Of a stretch of 64,000 nt of DNA, positions 44,160-52,273 are shown piece after piece. The position numbers were made by a program, and so were the translations under genes. The notes below the pieces were generated by a model. That model had not been told where the DNA came from. It did no database searches and was given only the letters and a program-made list of their open reading frames with translations. Position 1 is the first letter of the stretch. Each line of letters opens with the position of its first letter. This stretch comes from Maricaulis parjimensis (GTDB lineage: Bacteria; Pseudomonadota; Alphaproteobacteria; Caulobacterales; Maricaulaceae): the NCBI RefSeq assembly GCF_016817355.1, contig NZ_JADOTT010000001.1:732072-796071 (forward strand), read 5' to 3'.

Positions 44160-45506
44160 ATGAGAAGTTTACTGGCAGCCCTTGTTTCCGTTGCAGCCGT
44201 GTCCGTGCCGGCCATGGCGCAGGATTACAGCGCGACACCATCCTATGGCAGCGTCAATCTGAGCTCTGGCTTCGCGCCGGACCCCTATAATGTCCAGCTG
44301 ACCTCCGGCGGCGTCCGCGCGGCCAGCAATATTTCGAGCAGCTGCCGCGGCTGGATCGCCAATGCGCCCGATTTTTCGCTTTATTACGAGGCCGGCTCGA
44401 CCTTTGACCTGACCATCGGTGCGGTGTCGAACTCCGACACCACGCTTGTCATCAACGGTCCCAGCACAAACTGGTATTGCGATGATGACAGTGGTGAAGG
44501 CCTCAACCCGTCCATCACCTTCACCAATCCGCGGTCCGGCCGGTACGACATCTGGGTCGGCTCCTATCGCGAAGGTGATTATGCCAGCGCCACCCTGTCC
44601 ATTTCCGAACTGGGCCTGGCGGGCGGTTCTCCGAGCGGGGGCGGCAATTCCTATGGCGGGATCGACTGGTCCCTGCCGGCCAATTTCGGCAGCGCCTCCC
44701 TGCGCGGCGGCTTCGCGCCGGACCCGTACACGGTGAATGTCGTTTCCGGTGGCGCCTATGCCGCTTCCAGCATTGACTCCTCCTGCCGCGGCTGGGTCTC
44801 CGGGGCTCCGGACTTTGAACTGTCCTTCTCGGCTGGCTCCCTGCCCCTGACCATTGCAGCCATGGCCAGCGGTGACACCACGCTTCTGGTGAATGATCCG
44901 AATGGCAATTGGTACTGCAATGATGATGGTGGCGAAGGCCTCAATCCGCTCCTGACCTTCTCCAACCCGGCATCGGGCACCTATGACATCTGGGTCGGTT
45001 CCTACAGCGAAGGCCGCAATATCAACGCCACCCTGTCCATTTCCGAACTGGGCCGCACCTCCGGTGGCGGCGGTGGTGGGGGCGGTGGCTCCTACGGCCG
45101 GATCGACTGGTCCCTGCCGGCCAATTTCGGCAGCGTCTCCCTGCGCGGTGGCTTCACGCCGGATCCGTATCGGGTGGACATTGTCTCTGGCGGCACGCAC
45201 CAGGCCTCCGAAGTCCGCAGCGGATGTTCGGGCTGGGTCTCTGCAGCACCTGATTTCGAACTGACCTTCTCGCCGGGTTCGCTGCCGCTGATCCTGTCGG
45301 CTGCCTCCAGCGGTGACACGACCATCCTGGTCAATGATCCCAACGGCAATTGGCACTGCAATGATGATGGCGGCAATTCCGGTCTCAACCCGGCGCTGAC
45401 CTTCCACAATCCGGCAGCCGGCACCTATGACATCTGGATCGGGTCCTACCGCCAGGGCCAGAATCTGAATGCCTCCCTGTCGATTTCCGAGCTCTACAGC
45501 GAATAG
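44160..45506 (+). CDS. Secreted protein of three ~122-residue repeats
   Basis: A 448-residue protein with signal peptide (cleavage after AMA, residue ~20) and ATG preceded by GGGAGGGG. Three repeats of about 122 residues follow, each with SSCRGW-like and NWYCNDD-like segments (two cysteines per repeat, probably one disulfide), a DTTLLVN strand and an end motif YDIWVGSY. Linkers between repeats are Gly/Ser-rich, the second having nine glycines in a row. Each unit resembles beta-sandwich domains of the pre-peptidase C-terminal type, but no catalytic domain is present. It may bind a surface or polymer in the periplasm or outside. Not recognised as a named family. Confidence 0.88.
   Translation: MRSLLAALVSVAAVSVPAMAQDYSATPSYGSVNLSSGFAPDPYNVQLTSGGVRAASNISSSCRGWIANAPDFSLYYEAGSTFDLTIGAVSNSDTTLVINGPSTNWYCDDDSGEGLNPSITFTNPRSGRYDIWVGSYREGDYASATLSISELGLAGGSPSGGGNSYGGIDWSLPANFGSASLRGGFAPDPYTVNVVSGGAYAASSIDSSCRGWVSGAPDFELSFSAGSLPLTIAAMASGDTTLLVNDPNGNWYCNDDGGEGLNPLLTFSNPASGTYDIWVGSYSEGRNINATLSISELGRTSGGGGGGGGGSYGRIDWSLPANFGSVSLRGGFTPDPYRVDIVSGGTHQASEVRSGCSGWVSAAPDFELTFSPGSLPLILSAASSGDTTILVNDPNGNWHCNDDGGNSGLNPALTFHNPAAGTYDIWIGSYRQGQNLNASLSISELYSE
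44244..45494 (+). repeat. Three tandem in-gene repeats
   Basis: Units at about 44244-44612, 44685-45051 and 45126-45494. Units 2 and 3 begin exactly 441 bp apart and share a 36-bp identical stretch from 44659 and 45100, so they arose by a recent duplication, while unit 1 is more diverged. Confidence 0.9.
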
Positions 45507-45528
45507 GATTTCGCCCGACGAAAACCGG

Positions 45529-45561
45529 AAGGACCGCCAGCGGCGCTGGCGGTCCTTTTTT
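45529..45561 (+). terminator. Intrinsic terminator after the repeat-protein gene
   Basis: A perfect 13-bp stem (45529-45541 with 45545-45557) with loop GGC, running into a six-T tract. It ends transcription of the gene closing at 45506. Confidence 0.92.
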
Positions 45562-45618
45562 GTTGGCTGAAAGCGCGCTACCCCTTTGCCCAAGAAACTC
45601 ACCAAACGGGGCGGTCGC

Positions 45619-46779
45619 ATGCGTATTTTCGGAATCATCCTGGCCGGGTTGCTGACCCTGGCCGGCATTGCCTTCTTCTACATCATTCCGGTCCGGATCG
45701 ATGCCGGTCGCAATCTCGTCCTGCCGCATGCGCCCTATGCCATCTCCGCCGAGGCGCAGGCCCTGCATGACGATCTGCGTGTGGCCGACCTGCATTCCGA
45801 CATGCTGCTCTGGATGCGCGATCCGTCACGCCGCCATGATCGGGGCCATACCGACCTGCCGCGCCTGCGCGAAGGCCGTGTCGCGCTCCAGGTTTTTGCG
45901 AGTGTCACCAAGACCCCGTCCTCGATGAATTACGAGGCCAATTCGGCGGATAGTGACAACATCACCCCGCTTGCGATTGCCCAGCGCTGGCCGGTCGACA
46001 CTTGGGGGTCGATCCGCAATCGCGCGCTCTACCATGCCGATCGCCTGAATCGTCTCGCTGACCGTGATGATGATTTCACCGTGATACGCTCGCGGACCGA
46101 TCTTGATACTCTTTTGACCGCCCGGGAGTCCCAACCTGATGCCCTGGCGGGCCTGTTGGCGACCGAGGGCGCACATCCTCTGGAAGGGGATTTGGCGAAT
46201 ATTCTCCCCCTGTGGGATGCGGGATATCGCATGGTGGGCCTGCAGCATTTCTTCGACAATGAGCTGGGCGGTTCCTTGCACGGCCTCAGCGGGGCCGGGC
46301 TTTCCGAATTCGGCCGTCAGGCTGTGCCGGCTCTCATTGAGCAGGGCTTCATCATCGATGTCGCGCACTCCTCGCCGCAGGTCGTTCGGGATGTCCTCGC
46401 GATGACGGACCGGCCGCTCATCGTCTCCCATACCGGCATCCATTCGCACTGTCCGGTGACGCGGAATATTCCGGATGATCTGATGCAAGCCATCGCAGCA
46501 GAAGGCGGGTTGATCGGGATCGGTTTCTGGGATGACGTCACATGCGATGACAGTCCCGCCGGTGTCGCTTCCGCCATTCTCGCCGCCATTGATCTGGTCG
46601 GCGTGGAGCATGTCGCACTGGGCTCGGACTATGACGGGACTATCACCACGACGTTTGATGCCTCCGAATACGCTGTCCTGACGGACCGCCTACTGGCGGC
46701 CGGTTTGGGCGAAGCGGATGTCCGCGCGGTTATGGGCGAAAACCTGATCGAATTCTTCCGCGAGAACCTGCCGGAATAG
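45619..46779 (+). CDS. Membrane dipeptidase (renal dipeptidase family M19)
   Basis: A 386-residue zinc peptidase with an N-terminal hydrophobic anchor (residues 2-24). ATG 45619 with GGGGCGG is preferred over an upstream in-frame TTG at 45586. Metal and substrate motifs are ADLHSDMLLW, EGAHPLEGD, DVAHSS, SHTGIHSHC and GSDYDGT. It cleaves dipeptides, including dehydro- or D-containing ones, at the periplasmic face. It is a stand-alone gene bounded by a terminator upstream and a convergent carboxylesterase downstream. Confidence 0.9.
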   Translation: MRIFGIILAGLLTLAGIAFFYIIPVRIDAGRNLVLPHAPYAISAEAQALHDDLRVADLHSDMLLWMRDPSRRHDRGHTDLPRLREGRVALQVFASVTKTPSSMNYEANSADSDNITPLAIAQRWPVDTWGSIRNRALYHADRLNRLADRDDDFTVIRSRTDLDTLLTARESQPDALAGLLATEGAHPLEGDLANILPLWDAGYRMVGLQHFFDNELGGSLHGLSGAGLSEFGRQAVPALIEQGFIIDVAHSSPQVVRDVLAMTDRPLIVSHTGIHSHCPVTRNIPDDLMQAIAAEGGLIGIGFWDDVTCDDSPAGVASAILAAIDLVGVEHVALGSDYDGTITTTFDASEYAVLTDRLLAAGLGEADVRAVMGENLIEFFRENLPE

Positions 46780-46788
46780 CGTTTCCTA

Positions 46789-48339
46789 TCAGGTGCCTGG
46801 CTGGACATAGGGTACGCTGGCGAACAATTCCCGCTCGGCGCCGCGCGGATCGTTCTCCATGCGCGGCGGCCAGTCGAAGACCAGGGTTTCGCGGTGTTCC
46901 ATCGTGTAGGGCTGCCAGTCGGGCAGAGCCGTATGCTGGGGTGAGCCTGTGCGCGCCAGGGCGATGAAGGCCTCGCTCAGCAGGGCCGCCATATTGCGAG
47001 CCGTTTCGCCATCCCCCGTCAGGCTGCCTTCAACCGCCGTATTGTCAAAAGCCAGTGGGATATCAAACGTGTGCGGCGCATGGGGGTTGCCCCAATCCAT
47101 CTGGTAGACATAGGCAGGCGCCCCCGCCTTGGCCCGTTCTTCCGCTTCGATCACCGCCGCCCTCCAGGACCGTGCGGCCGTGGTTGCGGTGTAGAACACC
47201 TCCTCCGGTGTGCGCTGGGGGTAGAGTTCGCGATAGCGGGCGATCACGGTCTCCGGACGGATGTCCACCCGCATGTTCGGGATCAGCAGTTCCGGCAGGG
47301 CTTCCCAGCTGATATTTTCGTAGCGCTCACCGCGCAGGAAGGCGCGGGTTTCGTCATGCGTATTCCCGATGATCATGGGAATGTGCAGGGATTGCGGTGC
47401 CGCGTCAGGATAGAAGGGGTGACGTGGCATCACCGCATCATCCTTCACCGGCCCGAAATAGACAGAGCCATAGGGCAGGACCGGATCTGAAGCCGAGAGA
47501 GCTTCGACCAGGGCCTCGGCCGGCATGTCCAGAAGCTGGTCCGCAGACGAGTCATCCAGTCCCAGTTCCGCCAGGAAGGCGCGGGTTCGCGCCGTCGCAT
47601 TGGCCGGACCTGAGGCGGTGACCTGCTGACCGCTCATGCTGGCTGCGCGATGGAACAGGCCTTCAGCCGCCGGTGTCGCCATCAGGCTGGCGATCTTGGC
47701 GCCTCCGCCGGATTGCCCGAACACCATGACCCGGTCCGGATCCCCGCCGAAGCGGGCGATGTTCTCGCGCACCCAGTGCAGGGCGAGGATCAGGTCCAGC
47801 TGGCCGGCATTGCCGGACTGGGCGAAGTCGGGGCCGAGCAGCCGTTGAAGGTAGAGATAGCCGAAGGCGTTGAGCCGGTGGTTCACCGTAACCACAACGA
47901 CATCGCCACGTGTCGCCAGACGTGTCCCGTCATAGAGCGGGTGCGAGCCGGACCCGGTCGCATAGGCGCCGCCATGGAAATAGACCATGACCGGCCGGCG
48001 GGCCGCCTCTTCCAGTCCCGGTGTCCAGACATTGAGAAACAGGCAGTCTTCGGACTGGTTGGGCTCGCGGCCGCGTTGCGGGCAGGCCGCGCCGTATTCT
48101 GTTGCGGGGGCGATGTCCGACCAGGCTTCCGGCCGGCGCGGTGCGCGGAAGCGGGCAGCTGCCGTGTCGGCGCCGTAACGGATACCGAGAAACCGATGGA
48201 TGCCTTGGCTGATGACGCCGCTGACGAGGCCATGGCTCGTCGAGACCACCGGATCGGTCCGGGTTCGGGCGCCGGCTGTCGATGTGGCCAGTATGGCCGC
48301 GCCGGTGCCGGCGAGAAGGGTGCGACGGGTCGGGGTCAT
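46789..48339 (-). CDS. Carboxylesterase type B, Tat-exported
   Basis: A 516-residue esterase. TRRTLLAGTGAAILA at the N-terminus is a twin-arginine-like signal. GIRYG, SEDCLFLNVW and the nucleophile GQSGGGAK are standard type-B motifs, with the Glu and His triad partners in the C-terminal half. The start overlaps the kdgK stop by 4 bp, so it is the last gene of the uxaA-kdgK operon. A periplasmic esterase co-expressed with uronate genes may remove methyl, acetyl or aromatic ester groups from uronic acids. That role is inferred from context; the family is broad. Confidence 0.88.
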   Translation of the reverse strand: MTPTRRTLLAGTGAAILATSTAGARTRTDPVVSTSHGLVSGVISQGIHRFLGIRYGADTAAARFRAPRRPEAWSDIAPATEYGAACPQRGREPNQSEDCLFLNVWTPGLEEAARRPVMVYFHGGAYATGSGSHPLYDGTRLATRGDVVVVTVNHRLNAFGYLYLQRLLGPDFAQSGNAGQLDLILALHWVRENIARFGGDPDRVMVFGQSGGGAKIASLMATPAAEGLFHRAASMSGQQVTASGPANATARTRAFLAELGLDDSSADQLLDMPAEALVEALSASDPVLPYGSVYFGPVKDDAVMPRHPFYPDAAPQSLHIPMIIGNTHDETRAFLRGERYENISWEALPELLIPNMRVDIRPETVIARYRELYPQRTPEEVFYTATTAARSWRAAVIEAEERAKAGAPAYVYQMDWGNPHAPHTFDIPLAFDNTAVEGSLTGDGETARNMAALLSEAFIALARTGSPQHTALPDWQPYTMEHRETLVFDWPPRMENDPRGAERELFASVPYVQPGT

Positions 48340-49400
48340 CGGATCACTCCTGCATCCTGATTGTCGAGCGCACGTTCGACTTCTGCCAGGGAGGCCATGG
48401 AGGCATCACCAGGCGTCGTCATGGCGAGGGCACCGTGAACCGTGCCGTACTCGACCGTGGTGGCGTGGGGTTTGCCGGTCAGAAGCCCGTAGGCAATGCC
48501 GGATGCGAAGGCGTCGCCGCCACCGACGCGATCGAAAATGTCCAGCCCGTCATGGGCCCGTGAGGCATGCAGCCGGTCGCCGCCAGCCCAGAGAAAGCCC
48601 TGCCAGTCATTGATGTTGGCCGTGTGCGCCTTGCGGGTCGTGGTTGCGATGACTTTCAGATTGGGGAAGTCGGTCCGGACGCTGTCGATTATGTCTCGCG
48701 GCGTGCCGGTGACAGCCGGTGTGCCCAGACCATCAGCGCCGAACAGGATGTCGACATGCGCTGCGATGCGCCGGTTGAGTTCGCGGGCCCCGTCCGAACC
48801 GCCACGCTCGGCCCACAGGGAAGGCCGGTAGTTGAGGTCATAGGAGACCAGGGTGCCATGCCGATGGGCCGCCTCGATGGCCTCCAGTGTGACGGCGGTC
48901 GTGTTGTCCGACAGCGCTGCAAAAATGCCGCCGGTATGGAACCAGCGGACGCCGCACTGACCGAAAATCTGGTCCCAGTCGATTTCGCCGGGCTGGATCT
49001 GCGAGGCGGCTGAATGTCCGCGGTCGGAGACGCCCAGGGCCGGGCGAATCCCGAATCCGCGTTCCACGAAGTTCAGCCCGACCCGGGTATTGCGTCCGAT
49101 CCCGTCAAAATCCCGCCAGATGATGTTGGATGTGTCGACCCCGCCCTGGAGGATAAGGTCCTCGGTCAATGCGCCGATATCATTGCGCGGCAAGGCGGTC
49201 GCAATACTGGCCCTCAACCCGAAACATTTTCGCGCCGCTCTCGCCAGATTGTACTCGCCGCCGCCTTCCCAGACCTGGAAATTGCGGGTGTTGCGAATGC
49301 GGTTCTCACCCGGATCCAAGCGTAGCATGACCTCGCCCAGGGCGAGGATATCCCATTGGCAATCGGCTTCCGGCCGGAAGGGGAGTGGGGTTTCGCTCAT
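48336..49400 (-). CDS. kdgK: 2-dehydro-3-deoxygluconate kinase-like PfkB kinase
   Basis: A 354-residue ribokinase-fold kinase. ILALGEVMLRLDPG opens the domain, VWEGGGEYNLA is the substrate motif, SYDLNYRPSLW follows and RVGGGDAFASG is the catalytic signature. ATG 49400 is taken as the start because upstream in-frame sequence is not kinase-like and the uxaA stop lies 11 bp away. It makes KDPG from KDG, the product of the UxaA dehydratase encoded just upstream in the same operon. It differs clearly from the kinase at 16504. Confidence 0.88.
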   Translation of the reverse strand: MSETPLPFRPEADCQWDILALGEVMLRLDPGENRIRNTRNFQVWEGGGEYNLARAARKCFGLRASIATALPRNDIGALTEDLILQGGVDTSNIIWRDFDGIGRNTRVGLNFVERGFGIRPALGVSDRGHSAASQIQPGEIDWDQIFGQCGVRWFHTGGIFAALSDNTTAVTLEAIEAAHRHGTLVSYDLNYRPSLWAERGGSDGARELNRRIAAHVDILFGADGLGTPAVTGTPRDIIDSVRTDFPNLKVIATTTRKAHTANINDWQGFLWAGGDRLHASRAHDGLDIFDRVGGGDAFASGIAYGLLTGKPHATTVEYGTVHGALAMTTPGDASMASLAEVERALDNQDAGVIR

Positions 49401-49410
49401 CGTTTCTGGC

Positions 49411-50919
49411 CTAGAGGGTGACGCCGCCCTTCCAGAGGGCAATTTCGCGTTCGTCATAGAGTTCGTTGCGGGCCCGTCGGCCTGAGGCTGTGTCCAGGAT
49501 AAGCTGCCAGAGCCGGTCCGCGGCGGCATCCAGACTTTCGCCCGATGCCACCGGCCCGGCATCGAAATCAATCCAGTGCGGCTTGCGTTCAGCGAGGTCG
49601 GACTGGGTCGATAGCTTCAGGGTTGGCACCGCTGTGCCCAGCGGCGTGCCCCGGCCGGTCGTGAACAGGACAAGATTGGCGCCGGCCGCGGCCATGGCCG
49701 TGGTCGAAACCGCATCATTGCCGGGCGCTTCCAGCAGGGTGACCCCCGTCGTGCGGACCCGCCCGCCATAGGCCAGCACATCCGTCACGCTCGCCGTGCC
49801 GGCTTTTTGAACGGCGCCGAGGGATTTCTCTTCCAGCGTGGTAATCCCGCCTTCGATATTGCCCGGCGAGGGATTGGCGTGGACGACTTCGCCATGGTCC
49901 AGGAAATAGCGCTTGAACCTGTTCATCATCTGGCCGATGCGCGATTGGACGCCCGGATTGGCAGCCCGCTGCATGAGCAGGTGCTCTGCCCCGAACATTT
50001 CCGGCACTTCTGTCAGGATGGCGCTGCCGCCCAAAGCGGTCAGCCGGTCTGTGATGCGGCCAAGCAGCGGGTTGGCTGTCAGCCCGGAGAAAGCATCCGA
50101 ACCGCCGCATTTCAGGCCGATGACAAGATCGGACACCGGGCAGGCTTCGCGGCGATCCATGTCAGCCATGTGGCTGGCGATGTCGGACACGGCGGTGATG
50201 CCCGCGTCCAGCTCATCACCCATGTCCTGGCAGGCAAAAGCGCGGACGCGCAACGGATCCGTGTCCGGCATGGCCTCAAGCAGGTCGCGATACTGGTTGG
50301 ATTCGCATCCGAGCCCTACAAGCAGGACCCCTCCGGCATTCGGGTTTTGGGCCAATCCGGCGAGGATGGCGCGGGTGTGGGCCAGGTCGTCACCGAGTTG
50401 GGAACAACCGAACGGGTGGGTCACAGCATGCACGCCATCCACCCGGCCCCGGACCTGGTTGCCTGCCATGCGGGCGATCCGTTCGGCGATCTTGTTGACG
50501 CAGCCGACCGTCGCCACGATCCATATTTCATTGCGGATACCGACCCGGCCATTGAAGCGCCGATATCCCATGAAATGGCTGTCTTCGATCGGTCGTTTGC
50601 CGCGAAGAGGTGCTTCCAGCGGGACGGAATAGTCGACCTCGCCGGACAGGGCAGACAGCAGGTTGTGGCTGTGCACATGTTCGCCCGGCCGGATGGCCGA
50701 GAGGCTGGCGCCGATGGGAGCACCATACTTGACCACCGCGGCCCCTGCCGGCACCGGCCGCAGGGCGAATTTGTGTCCGCGGGGGATGTCATTGATGACG
50801 TGCGGATATCCCGGGCCGGGGGATGTGCCGGCTCTGAGATCTTCCAGCGCCACTCCCACATTGTCGTCGGGGTGAAGCGTGAGGGCCGTCCGAACGGCTG
50901 TTTTCTCGGCTACGGTCAT
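49411..50919 (-). CDS. uxaA: Altronate dehydratase
   Basis: A 502-residue two-domain dehydratase: an SAF domain over about residues 1-95 and a large C-terminal catalytic region with FGCSQLGDD, GLKCGGSDAFSGLTANP, TEVPEMFGAEH and DFDAGPVASGE. It removes water from D-altronate to give 2-keto-3-deoxygluconate in galacturonate breakdown. It heads the operon uxaA-kdgK-esterase, divergent from the lacI gene at 51081. The operator-like site 50948-50963 stands 29 bp upstream of its start. Confidence 0.92.
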   Translation of the reverse strand: MTVAEKTAVRTALTLHPDDNVGVALEDLRAGTSPGPGYPHVINDIPRGHKFALRPVPAGAAVVKYGAPIGASLSAIRPGEHVHSHNLLSALSGEVDYSVPLEAPLRGKRPIEDSHFMGYRRFNGRVGIRNEIWIVATVGCVNKIAERIARMAGNQVRGRVDGVHAVTHPFGCSQLGDDLAHTRAILAGLAQNPNAGGVLLVGLGCESNQYRDLLEAMPDTDPLRVRAFACQDMGDELDAGITAVSDIASHMADMDRREACPVSDLVIGLKCGGSDAFSGLTANPLLGRITDRLTALGGSAILTEVPEMFGAEHLLMQRAANPGVQSRIGQMMNRFKRYFLDHGEVVHANPSPGNIEGGITTLEEKSLGAVQKAGTASVTDVLAYGGRVRTTGVTLLEAPGNDAVSTTAMAAAGANLVLFTTGRGTPLGTAVPTLKLSTQSDLAERKPHWIDFDAGPVASGESLDAAADRLWQLILDTASGRRARNELYDEREIALWKGGVTL

Positions 50920-50947
50920 GGGGTCTCTTCGTCTGTCTGGCCTTGAT

Positions 50948-50963
50948 GGTAACCGGTGTCATT
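50948..50963. promoter_or_regulatory. Uronate operator, copy 1
   Basis: GGTAACCGGTGTCATT upstream of uxaA, exact reverse complement of 52221-52236 upstream of uxaC. The centre ACCGGT is palindromic, with partly symmetric flanks, as LacI-family operators usually are. The two copies flank the LacI gene at 51081. Confidence 0.62.
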
Positions 50964-51026
50964 TTTTCGACAAGTGGGAAAATTCACGCAGACCGCGCGA
51001 GCGCGCTAAAAGCATGACAAGCAAGG

Positions 51027-51048
51027 AAATGTCCTATAGGAGACATTT
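51027..51048 (+). promoter_or_regulatory. Inverted repeat in the lacI promoter region
   Basis: AAATGTC (51027-51033) and GACATTT (51042-51048) surround TATAGG, which could serve as a -10, with ATGACA upstream as a poor -35. It lies 33 bp before the lacI start and may be an autoregulatory site or part of the promoter itself. Confidence 0.3.
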
Positions 51049-51080
51049 TTGATGGTAGCGCGAACGGGGGACAGTCGCGG

Positions 51081-52166
51081 ATGTCGGACGAAGAAAATCC
51101 GGAGAATTCCGAACCGAAACCGTCCTTGCGTGACGAATTCAGAAACCGCCGTCCCACGATCAATGATGTCGCCCGGCTGACAGGGGTCTCCAAAAAAACC
51201 GTCTCGCGGGTGATCAACAAGTCGCCGGCTGTGAAGGAAGACACGCGCGAAGCCATCCTTCGGGTCATGCACGAGATCGGCTATGCGCCGGACCCGCAGG
51301 CGCGAGGGCTGGCTTTCCGCCGCTCCTTCCTGGTCGGGATGATCTATGACAATCCGAACCCGCAATATGTGGTCAACATGCAGCAGGGTCTGCTGGACGG
51401 GATCCGGGGTACCGGTTTCGAGCTGGTCGTTCACCCCTGTGACCGGGCGAGCGAGACCTTCCTGACCGATCTGCGGAATTTCGTGGAACGCCAGAAGCTC
51501 TTCGGTGTGGTCCTCACCCCCTCTGTGTCGGAAGACGAACGCATCCCGCCGGTGCTCCGGGAGATCGGGTGCGAGTTCATCCGCATTGCGTCGGTCTCGC
51601 TGGACGAGCCGGAACACATGATCGTCACGCGGGACCATCTGGGCGGTGAAGCGGCCGGTCGCCATCTGGCTGAGCTGGGTCATAAACGGGTGGGCTTCAT
51701 CTCGGGGCGCCCGACCTTCCGGTCCTCACACGAACGCCGCCGCGGATTCGAGGCGGGTCTCGCAGAGGGCGGCGTATCCCTGGACGAGGCGAATGTCGCT
51801 CAGGGCGCCTACACATTCGAGTCCGGCTATGACTGCGCGCGTGAGCTGCTGAGCCGGGCAGACCGCCCGACGGCGATCTTCGCGGCGAATGATGAAATGG
51901 CGGCCGGCGTCCTTCAGGCAGCGCGCTCGCTGGACATTCCGGTTCCCTCCCAATTGTCTGTGGTCGGCTATGATAATTTTCAGCTCGCAGAACGGCTCTG
52001 GCCGCGTCTGACGACGGTCAATACACCAACCCGGGAAGTGGGGCGTCGGGCCTCGACCAAACTCATCAATCAGCCAGCTACGGCAGATATCGACACGGAT
52101 GATGACCGTGCCAAGCCCAGCCTGGTCGTGCGGGAAAGTTCTGCGCCGCCTCCGGCTGCTCCCTAG
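51081..52166 (+). CDS. LacI-family regulator of the uronate locus
   Basis: A 361-residue LacI/GalR protein. An acidic 25-residue lead is followed by PTINDVARLTGVSKKTVSRVI (helix-turn-helix at about residues 30-50) and a sugar-binding core ending VVRESSAPPP. ATG 51081 follows GGGGGA. It lies between the divergent uxaA operon and the uxaC operon; identical inverted sites at 50948 and 52221 are the most likely operators. The inducer is probably a uronate or KDG. Confidence 0.92.
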   Translation: MSDEENPENSEPKPSLRDEFRNRRPTINDVARLTGVSKKTVSRVINKSPAVKEDTREAILRVMHEIGYAPDPQARGLAFRRSFLVGMIYDNPNPQYVVNMQQGLLDGIRGTGFELVVHPCDRASETFLTDLRNFVERQKLFGVVLTPSVSEDERIPPVLREIGCEFIRIASVSLDEPEHMIVTRDHLGGEAAGRHLAELGHKRVGFISGRPTFRSSHERRRGFEAGLAEGGVSLDEANVAQGAYTFESGYDCARELLSRADRPTAIFAANDEMAAGVLQAARSLDIPVPSQLSVVGYDNFQLAERLWPRLTTVNTPTREVGRRASTKLINQPATADIDTDDDRAKPSLVVRESSAPPPAAP

Positions 52167-52220
52167 CCTTACCGGATCCATCGACCGCCGGAATTCCTGA
52201 ACGGGCTGGTTGATGTTCGA

Positions 52221-52236
52221 AATGACACCGGTTACC
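52221..52236. promoter_or_regulatory. Uronate operator, copy 2
   Basis: AATGACACCGGTTACC, 37 bp upstream of the uxaC start, 16 of 16 identical to the reverse complement of 50948-50963. The conserved length exceeds chance in a 64-kb window and both copies fall in promoter spacers next to the same regulator gene. Confidence 0.62.
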
Positions 52237-52273
52237 TTCCTGGCAGGACAAAGCCAGAAAACGGGCTGATTTC

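Noticed and set aside
44659-45150. Direct DNA repeats as a mobile element or CRISPR-like array.
   Set aside because: They lie in frame inside one gene and encode duplicated protein domains; there are no spacers, cas genes or transposase.
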